This document shows positions 58,282 to 64,000 of a stretch of DNA of 64,000 nucleotides, piece by piece; positions within the stretch are counted from its first letter, which is position 1; each line of letters begins with the position of its first letter. The DNA is from Chitinophaga varians (GTDB lineage: Bacteria; Bacteroidota; Bacteroidia; Chitinophagales; Chitinophagaceae): assembly GCF_012641275.1 (NCBI RefSeq), contig NZ_JABAIA010000001.1, forward strand, positions 186,001-250,000, in the 5' to 3' direction. The notes under the pieces were generated by a model. That model was not told where the DNA came from, did not search any database, and worked only from the letters and a program-made list of their open reading frames with translations. The position numbers and the translations under genes were made by a program.

Positions 58282-60819
58282 TTAGAACAGCTCACCTTGC
58301 ACCTGTGAGTCGTCATTCGGGTCGGGGTCTTCATCCTCTGACAACAACTCGGCACTGATGAGGTCTTCTCCTGCAATACGCGTACCTACTGTTCTCCAGC
58401 CGGTCACTTCCACAAATTCGGAGAGATCGATCTCTTCTTCTTCGGGGCTGCGCTTCTTGCCGGTTTTCAGCAACACCACCGGTTGTGTGTGAGTGGTCAC
58501 CATTTCCAGGTAGTTGCCGTTGCCTTCCTTAATGAACAGGAATTTATTGTTTAAGGTCTGTGTTTCAATACGGAAACGTTTTACGTTGAACTGCTTTTTA
58601 TCGGCGTCAAAGTAAATAGCCGTTACTATTTTTTCCGGGTTGAATTTCTCGATATACACCACATCATTGGATTCATAACGGTTGGTGAGCTCAAAGTTTG
58701 TCAGCTCATAAGTGCCGTTTTTGAATGCCACGAATATTTTATCGTCACCTTCAAAGCTGCCGATGTACACGCCTCTTTCTTCTGTATTCAGGCGGCCTGT
58801 TTCTGAATCGTACCAGATTTTCTGGCCGGCCAGGGTGGACACGCCTTTCTCTTTGAATTTCACGCCACGGATCGGGTATTTGGTCACCTGGTTGCCCATA
58901 GAGCTACGGCCTTTGATGGCAATGGTTTCAAAGAACAGGTCAAATTCCTTGTTACGGGCAGAGCAGTTTGGGCTCAGTTTGATAGTGACCACTTCCGCTT
59001 CCCCGTTCGGGTTGGCAGAGAAATAGTGGACCTTGGAATTTTTCTCTCCTTTATGTGCCAGGTCATATTCTTTGTCACGGGTAACACCGGTAACGTTGAA
59101 GCGTTTGGCGTAGCTTACGCCTGTTTTACCTTCCACATAAATCATGTTGTAGGTAGTGCGTTCATCGTTCTTGCGGAACACGTCCACATGAATGATATCC
59201 TTGCCCACAAAGGTTTTGTCGGCCACTTTGGTGACCATCATTTTACCATCGCGGCGGAATACGATGATATTGTCGAGATCGGAGCAGTCAGCCACAAACT
59301 CGTCTTTCTTGAGGGACGTGCCGATGAAGCCGTCCGCACGGTTTACGTATATCTTGGTATTGGCGATGGCCACCTGTTGTACCTGGATGGTATCAAAGGT
59401 CTTAATTTCCGTTTTACGTTCGCGGCCTTTGCCGTATTTCTTCTGCAGTCCTTCATAGTAGGACACAGCGTAGTCCACCAGGTTTTGCAGGTCGTTTTTC
59501 ACCTGTTTGATGTCTGCTTCGAGGCCTTTGATCTGTTCGTTCAGTTCATTGATATCGAGGCGGTAAATACGGCGTACAGGCTTCTCCGTGAGTTTCACAA
59601 TATCTTCGCGGGTAATGTCGCGTTTCAGTTGTTTTTTATACGGAGCGAAACCTTTATCGATCGCATTCAGCACTGTTTCCCAGTCTTTATGCTTTTGTTC
59701 CAGTTCCTTGTAAATTCCTTTTTCAAAGAAGATTTTTTCAAGGGAGGTGTAATGCCATTTGTCCTGGAGTTCTGCCAGCCTGATTTCCAGTTCCTGTCTC
59801 AGCAGTTCTTTGGTGAAGTCGGCAGATGCTTTCAGCAGTTCGGAAGCGGTCAGGAAGTGTGGTTTATCATCAACGATCACGCAGGCGTTGGGTGAAATGG
59901 ATATTTCACAGTCCGTAAATGCGTAGAGCGCGTCGATGGTGATGTCCGGAGAGATGCCGGGCGCCAGCTGCACTTCAATTTCCACTTCAGCGGCGGTATT
60001 GTCCACCACTTTACGGATTTTGATTTTGCCGCTGTCGTTTGCTTTTACAATAGACTCCATCAGCTGGGTGGTAGTGATGCCATAAGGCACGTCTTTGACC
60101 AGCAGCGTCTTTTTATCTTTCTCCTCGATGTGCGCGCGTACCCTTACCTTACCGCCGCGTTTGCCGTCGTTATAGGCGGCCACGTCGATCATACCGCCAG
60201 TAGCGAAGTCGGGGAACAGTTCAAATTTCTTTCCTTTAAGATATTTGATGGAAGCGTCTATCAGCTCATTGAAGTTGTGCGGCAATATTTTGGTGGACAA
60301 TCCCACCGCGATACCTTCGGCGCCCTGTGCCAGCAGCAGCGGGAACTTCATCGGCAGGGCCAGCGGTTCGTTTTTACGGCCGTCATAGCTCAGCTGCCAG
60401 GTAGTCGTTTTGGGATTAAAAGCCACGTCCAGTGCGAACTTGGAGAGGCGTGCCTCGATGTACCTTGCCGCCGCCGCATCATCGCCGGTGCGCACATCGC
60501 CCCAGTTACCCTGCGTGTCTATCATCAGGTCTTTCTGGCCGAGGTTTACGATGGCATCGCTGATGGAGGCGTCGCCATGCGGATGGTACTGCATGGTTTG
60601 CCCGATCACGTTGGCCACTTTATTAAAACGGCCGTCGTCCATTTCTTTCATGGCATGGAGGATACGGCGCTGTACGGGTTTCAGCCCGTCTTCCACGCTG
60701 GGTACGGCGCGCTCCAGGATTACATAGGATGCATAGTCCAGAAACCAGCTTTCATACATGCCACCCACGTGGGTGATATTATGCAGCGATTCGTCTGATG
60801 TTGTATTTTCAATATCCAT
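58282..60819 (-). CDS. parC: DNA topoisomerase IV subunit A
   Basis: An 845-residue type IIA topoisomerase A subunit that cuts and rejoins DNA to unlink daughter chromosomes and relax supercoils; it works with ParE. The N-terminal breakage-reunion region has YASYVILERAVPSVEDGLKPVQRRILHAM and the catalytic Tyr in DDAAAARYIEARLSKFALDV near residue 119. The C-terminal domain is a beta-propeller-like part (NVTGVTRDKEYDLAH, RGVYIGSFEGDDKIFVAFKNGTYEL). The GyrA-box (QRRGGKG) was not seen, which supports topoisomerase IV rather than gyrase. The end is acidic (LSEDEDPDPNDDSQVQGELF). It is the last gene of the parE-DUF1835-cupin-parC run, 14 bases after the cupin. Confidence 0.92.
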   Translation of the reverse strand: MDIENTTSDESLHNITHVGGMYESWFLDYASYVILERAVPSVEDGLKPVQRRILHAMKEMDDGRFNKVANVIGQTMQYHPHGDASISDAIVNLGQKDLMIDTQGNWGDVRTGDDAAAARYIEARLSKFALDVAFNPKTTTWQLSYDGRKNEPLALPMKFPLLLAQGAEGIAVGLSTKILPHNFNELIDASIKYLKGKKFELFPDFATGGMIDVAAYNDGKRGGKVRVRAHIEEKDKKTLLVKDVPYGITTTQLMESIVKANDSGKIKIRKVVDNTAAEVEIEVQLAPGISPDITIDALYAFTDCEISISPNACVIVDDKPHFLTASELLKASADFTKELLRQELEIRLAELQDKWHYTSLEKIFFEKGIYKELEQKHKDWETVLNAIDKGFAPYKKQLKRDITREDIVKLTEKPVRRIYRLDINELNEQIKGLEADIKQVKNDLQNLVDYAVSYYEGLQKKYGKGRERKTEIKTFDTIQVQQVAIANTKIYVNRADGFIGTSLKKDEFVADCSDLDNIIVFRRDGKMMVTKVADKTFVGKDIIHVDVFRKNDERTTYNMIYVEGKTGVSYAKRFNVTGVTRDKEYDLAHKGEKNSKVHYFSANPNGEAEVVTIKLSPNCSARNKEFDLFFETIAIKGRSSMGNQVTKYPIRGVKFKEKGVSTLAGQKIWYDSETGRLNTEERGVYIGSFEGDDKIFVAFKNGTYELTNFELTNRYESNDVVYIEKFNPEKIVTAIYFDADKKQFNVKRFRIETQTLNNKFLFIKEGNGNYLEMVTTHTQPVVLLKTGKKRSPEEEEIDLSEFVEVTGWRTVGTRIAGEDLISAELLSEDEDPDPNDDSQVQGELF

Positions 60820-60833
60820 GTATAATACGCTTA

Positions 60834-61235
60834 CTATTTTTCGATAAACATTTTTTCAAGATCTGTTCTCCAGACACGTACGCTGTCTTTCTGTACATCG
60901 GCCATGGAGTTCAGTTCTATAAAGCAGCAGTCCGTTTCCGCGATCAGCTGGTGCCATACGTTGACAGGCACTTCCACGCGGGCCGGCGCCACTACTTCGA
61001 TGGTACGGATTTCATCTCCTCCTACCGGGCACCAGTGGATCAGCGCTTTACCGGTGAGCAGGAACATGATCTCCGGATTTTTGTTGTCGCTGATGCCGGT
61101 ATGGTAATGCTGGCCGCTGCTGCTGCCGGCATGCCGGTAACAGAGCATAAATTCCCCGGTGCGGGTACAGTCCCAGAGATAGTTGCTTCCCCGGTCGTCT
61201 TCCCCGGCGAGAGACAGGGTGGTTACTTTTATCAT
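60834..61235 (-). CDS. Cupin-domain protein
   Basis: A 133-residue single-domain beta-barrel. The two cupin motifs are GQHYHTGISDNKNPEIMFLLTGKALIHW (His-x-His and Glu, metal site) and VPVNVWHQLIAETDCCFIELNS (third His). Members of this type are metal-dependent sugar-lyase, dioxygenase, or WbuC-like cupins, and the function cannot be read from the motif. The last four bases of the DUF1835 gene overlap its start (ATGA), so it is translated with that gene and lies 14 bases before parC. It is a real gene by its codon frame and motif, but the link to topoisomerase is only positional. Confidence 0.83.
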   Translation of the reverse strand: MIKVTTLSLAGEDDRGSNYLWDCTRTGEFMLCYRHAGSSSGQHYHTGISDNKNPEIMFLLTGKALIHWCPVGGDEIRTIEVVAPARVEVPVNVWHQLIAETDCCFIELNSMADVQKDSVRVWRTDLEKMFIEK

Positions 61236-62131
61236 TCCGTTACAGGATTTGCAGTGTTATTGTCTTCTCCCGGCAGCTTCACTTCAAAGTCACGAATTGT
61301 TTTCAGGTCTCCTTTGCTTTCCACTTTACCCTCTTTCACCAGTTCTTTCAGGCGCCATCCCAGGAATTGGTCCATCACCGGATATTTCAGTTTACCGGTA
61401 ACCTGTTGTACCACACGCCACGCTTTGACAAACTCTTTACCGGTTTGTGCCAGCAGCTCCTTGTCATAAAACAGCGTAGGCTCTCCCTTGATTTTTTTTC
61501 CGCCTTCCAGCATCCGGATACCGGCGTTTTCATTCATAAGGCGGTGCCACTCTTCCCCGTCCAGTTCAAACTCCGCGAGGGAGATAGCCCTGGCGAGTTT
61601 TTTTGCTTTAAGATATTCTTTAGGCAATATCTGGTGCAGATGGGTAGGATAAAAAACAGCGCCTTTTTCATTGAGGAAAGGCAGGTTGTTCAGGTAGATG
61701 ATATAGATGCGGCCTGCGAAATCATACAGCTGGCTTACCAGCCAGTAATAACCGCATACATCGCGGGCATTCTGACCTGCCCATATCCATACTTCGAGGT
61801 CCTGCTCTTCTTTCAGTTGTGTTTTCAGGGCTTTCAGCCTGTCTGCGTCACCGGGCGCTTCTTCCACGGCCGGCACTGCAGGAGCTTCCTGCCCGGTTGT
61901 TTCCGGTGTTAACTCCGGTTGCTGCACCGGCGCCTGCGGAACAGCCGCCAGCTGTAGCCACCACTGGCGACGGTTGGCTTGTCCTTCTTTGGTGTCCAGT
62001 ATAAACAACGGGCCAACAGACAGGTCGTCTTCAAAGCAAAGCAGTTCGCCCTGCATTTTTTCGTCCATGTTGACGGCTTCTGTCAAAACCGGTACAGATG
62101 CCTCGCCAAACACAATGTGTAAAAGCCCCAT
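61232..62131 (-). CDS. DUF1835 domain protein
   Basis: A 299-residue soluble protein. Residues 1-120 match DUF1835 (HIVFGEASVPVLTEAVNMDEKMQGELLCFEDDLSVGPLFILDTKEGQANRRQWWLQL, seen as HIVFGEAS and VLCFEDDLSVGP-like order). A variable Pro/Glu linker (PQAPVQQPELTPETTGQEAPAVPAVEEA-type, low complexity) follows, then a C-terminal helical domain (QARDVCGYYWLVSQLYDFAGRIYIIYLNNLPFLNEKGAVFYPTHL, PKEYLKAKKLARAISLAEFELDGEEW) that fits DUF3658. The function is unknown; such proteins often occur in signalling or nucleic-acid contexts. It lies 10 bases after parE and overlaps the cupin by four, so it shares the parE transcript. Confidence 0.83.
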   Translation of the reverse strand: MGLLHIVFGEASVPVLTEAVNMDEKMQGELLCFEDDLSVGPLFILDTKEGQANRRQWWLQLAAVPQAPVQQPELTPETTGQEAPAVPAVEEAPGDADRLKALKTQLKEEQDLEVWIWAGQNARDVCGYYWLVSQLYDFAGRIYIIYLNNLPFLNEKGAVFYPTHLHQILPKEYLKAKKLARAISLAEFELDGEEWHRLMNENAGIRMLEGGKKIKGEPTLFYDKELLAQTGKEFVKAWRVVQQVTGKLKYPVMDQFLGWRLKELVKEGKVESKGDLKTIRDFEVKLPGEDNNTANPVTE

Positions 62132-62141
62132 CTTCGTTTAT

Positions 62142-64000
62142 TTAAATTTCTTCTTCAATCAGGTCCTTTTCGTACCGCAGGTTGTTGATGATGAATTCCT
62201 GTCTGGCCTGGGTGTTTTTGCCCATGTAGTATTCCAGTAACTTCTGGATGTGAATGTCTTTAGACAGGATGATCGGCTCTATGCGGATATCATCACCAAT
62301 GAAGCGGCCAAATTCGTCCGGGGAAATTTCACCCAATCCTTTAAACCGGGTGATCTCTGGTTTGTTCCCCAGCTTTTTCACCGCTTTCTGTTTCTCCTCT
62401 TCGGAATAACAGTAAATGGTTTGCTGTTTGTTGCGTACGCGGAACAGCGGTGTCTCCAGGATATATACGTGCCCGTTTTTCACCAGGTCAGGGAAAAACT
62501 GCAGGAAGAAAGTCAGTATCAGCAGGCGGATGTGCATACCGTCCACGTCGGCATCGGTAGCTACCACGATGTTGTTGTAGCGCAGCCCTTCCAGCCCCTC
62601 TTCAATATTGAGGGCGTGTTGCAGCAGGTTGAACTCCTCGTTTTCGTATACGATCTTCTTGGTGAGGCCGAAACTGTTCAGCGGTTTACCCCGTAAGCTG
62701 AACACCGCCTGTGTTTCCACGTTGCGGGATTTGGTGATGGAACCGCTGGCGGAATCACCTTCCGTAATGAAGATGGTAGTTTCCAGTCGTTTTGTTTCCA
62801 GTTCAGCTTTCTCTTTGCCGGTAAATTCATCGTTGAGGTGAAAACGGCAGTCACGCAGTTTGCGGTTATGCAGGTTGGCTTTTTTCGCTCTTTCGTTGGC
62901 CAGTTTTTTAATGCCGGCCAGTTCTTTCCTTTCGCGTTCGCTTTGCTCGATGCGTTTTTTCATGGCATCGGCCACAGCGGGATTGCGATGCAGGAAGTCG
63001 TCCAGGTGTTTGGACAGAAAGTCCAGTATAAACGCCTTGACAGAAGGACCGCCTTCAAATACCACCTGGGAGCCCAGTTTGGTTTTGGTCTGTGATTCGA
63101 ACACCGGTTCCTGTACCCGAACGGAAACAGCCGCACAGATGGATGACCGGATATCGGTGGCTTCGTAATCTTTTTTGTAGAAGTCACGTACCGTTTTCAC
63201 GAAAGCCTCACGGAAAGCCGCCAGGTGCGTACCGCCCTGGGTAGTATGCTGACCGTTGACGAAGGAATAGTATTCCTCACCGTATTGGTTTTCGTGGGTG
63301 ATGGCCACTTCAATGTCTTCTCCTTTCAGGTGGATGATGGGATAGCGCAGGTCTTCCTCGTTGGTTTTACGCTGCAGCAGGTCCAGCAGACCGTTTTTGG
63401 AGAGATATTTTTTCCCGTTGAAATTCACTGTCAGGCCGGCATTCAGGAAGCAGTAGTTCCAGATCTGGTTTTCCAGGAATTCTGGGATGAAACGATAGTT
63501 TTTGAAAACAGTATCGTCCGGTGTAAAGGTCACCAGTGTCCCGTTGGGTTCAGAAGTAGCGGTTTCCTTGTGTTCCTTGATCAGTACGCCACGTTCAAAC
63601 TCTGCCACTTTCATGCGGCCATCACGCACTGACTGCACGCGGAAATAGCTGGAGAGGGCATTCACCGCTTTGGTACCCACCCCGTTAAGGCCTACAGATT
63701 TCTGAAAGGCCTTGCTGTCGTATTTGGCGCCGGTATTGATCTTACTCACCACATCTACTACCTTGCCCAGCGGAATGCCACGACCAAAGTCGCGCACAGT
63801 CACATTGTGCTCGGTCACTTTCAGGTCTATCTGCTTGCCAAAGCCCATGGTATGCTCGTCGATACAGTTGTCGGCCACCTCCTTCAGCAGGATGTAAATG
63901 CCGTCGTCCATGCTGGAACCGTCGCCCAGCTTACCGATGTACATACCTGGACGGAGCCGGATATGCTCCCGCCAGTCCAGTGACCGTATGGAGTCTTCCG
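62142..64000 (-). CDS. parE: DNA topoisomerase IV subunit B (5' end outside window)
   Basis: The reading frame is open to the right edge, so the first part of the gene is missing. It is the ATPase subunit of topoisomerase IV: it binds ATP and drives DNA passage through the ParC gate. The visible part starts at [10 protein letters not shown] and contains the GHKL motifs [27 protein letters not shown] and [15 protein letters not shown]. Then come the transducer (QTKTKLGS) and the TOPRIM motifs [23 protein letters not shown] and [16 protein letters not shown]. The C-terminal YKGLGE-like segment ([15 protein letters not shown]) is present. The length and the ParC partner in the same run support ParE rather than GyrB. 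Confidence 0.93.
   Translation of the reverse strand, partial: EDSIRSLDWREHIRLRPGMYIGKLGDGSSMDDGIYILLKEVADNCIDEHTMGFGKQIDLKVTEHNVTVRDFGRGIPLGKVVDVVSKINTGAKYDSKAFQKSVGLNGVGTKAVNALSSYFRVQSVRDGRMKVAEFERGVLIKEHKETATSEPNGTLVTFTPDDTVFKNYRFIPEFLENQIWNYCFLNAGLTVNFNGKKYLSKNGLLDLLQRKTNEEDLRYPIIHLKGEDIEVAITHENQYGEEYYSFVNGQHTTQGGTHLAAFREAFVKTVRDFYKKDYEATDIRSSICAAVSVRVQEPVFESQTKTKLGSQVVFEGGPSVKAFILDFLSKHLDDFLHRNPAVADAMKKRIEQSERERKELAGIKKLANERAKKANLHNRKLRDCRFHLNDEFTGKEKAELETKRLETTIFITEGDSASGSITKSRNVETQAVFSLRGKPLNSFGLTKKIVYENEEFNLLQHALNIEEGLEGLRYNNIVVATDADVDGMHIRLLILTFFLQFFPDLVKNGHVYILETPLFRVRNKQQTIYCYSEEEKQKAVKKLGNKPEITRFKGLGEISPDEFGRFIGDDIRIEPIILSKDIHIQKLLEYYMGKNTQARQEFIINNLRYEKDLIEEEI

Noticed and set aside
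1..64000. CRISPR arrays, rRNA, tRNA and intact insertion sequences
   Set aside because: I scanned the gaps for direct repeats with spacers, cloverleaf and rRNA-like segments and for transposase motifs and saw none; a tool-based search could still find degenerate remnants.

Overview
The window reads as chromosomal DNA of a Bacteroidota bacterium, most likely Chitinophagaceae (Chitinophaga-like). The support is: -7 promoter boxes of the TAnnTTTG type in front of many genes; no clear Shine-Dalgarno sequences; a secreted protease ending in a gliding-motility (type IX secretion, type B) C-terminal domain; a CarboxypepD_reg/TonB-type outer-membrane barrel; and Bacteroidota-typical families (DUF4199, GxDLY/GDSL_3, DUF1349, many secreted proteins whose signal peptides end in A-Q). 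I saw no rRNA, tRNA, CRISPR array, phage or intact insertion sequence. Assignments rest on reading motifs by eye; no database search was run.

Layout. 1-7998: end of a sulfatase, an orphan membrane protein, an Hpt protein, an MsbA-like ABC exporter with a hairpin leader, a GT2 glycosyltransferase, a secreted DNA/RNA endonuclease and a small secreted protein. 8192-20251: CoA-transferase, giant M43 metalloprotease, Bcr/CflA drug exporter, AraC-like regulator, serine hydrolase, TfoX-like protein, CPA1 antiporter and a fibre-like secreted protein. 20436-26723: GH3 glycosidase, a class V PLP enzyme, a GntR-TauE-DUF1634 operon and an aldo/keto reductase. 26836-30434: an EF-G paralogue behind a leader with a consensus promoter, a 39-codon ORF and two terminators; then DusB.

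30846-36966 is the most interesting block. A CxxxxC flavoprotein disulfide reductase, an ABC ATPase and a fused permease/substrate-binding protein lie in one tight run with egtB and egtD. This looks like a combined ergothioneine uptake (EgtUV-like) and synthesis locus. The binding domain of the transporter is circularly permuted: its C-terminal half comes before its N-terminal half. A REP-like pair of 40-bp inverted repeats lies just upstream.

36973-50190: DinB and DUF2867 proteins, an outer-membrane barrel, a DsbA/SpxH-like protein, an OmpA lipoprotein, a LacI regulator with a near-perfect double operator in front of a GDSL esterase, small secreted proteins, an S9 peptidase and a HEAT-repeat protein. 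50353-58129: a nine-gene operon that starts with a dihydroorotase homologue lacking most metal ligands, continues with DUF4199 and two glycosyltransferases, and then encodes all four steps to GDP-D-glycero-alpha-D-manno-heptose. 58282-64000: topoisomerase IV subunits ParE and ParC in one operon, with a DUF1835 protein and a cupin between them.
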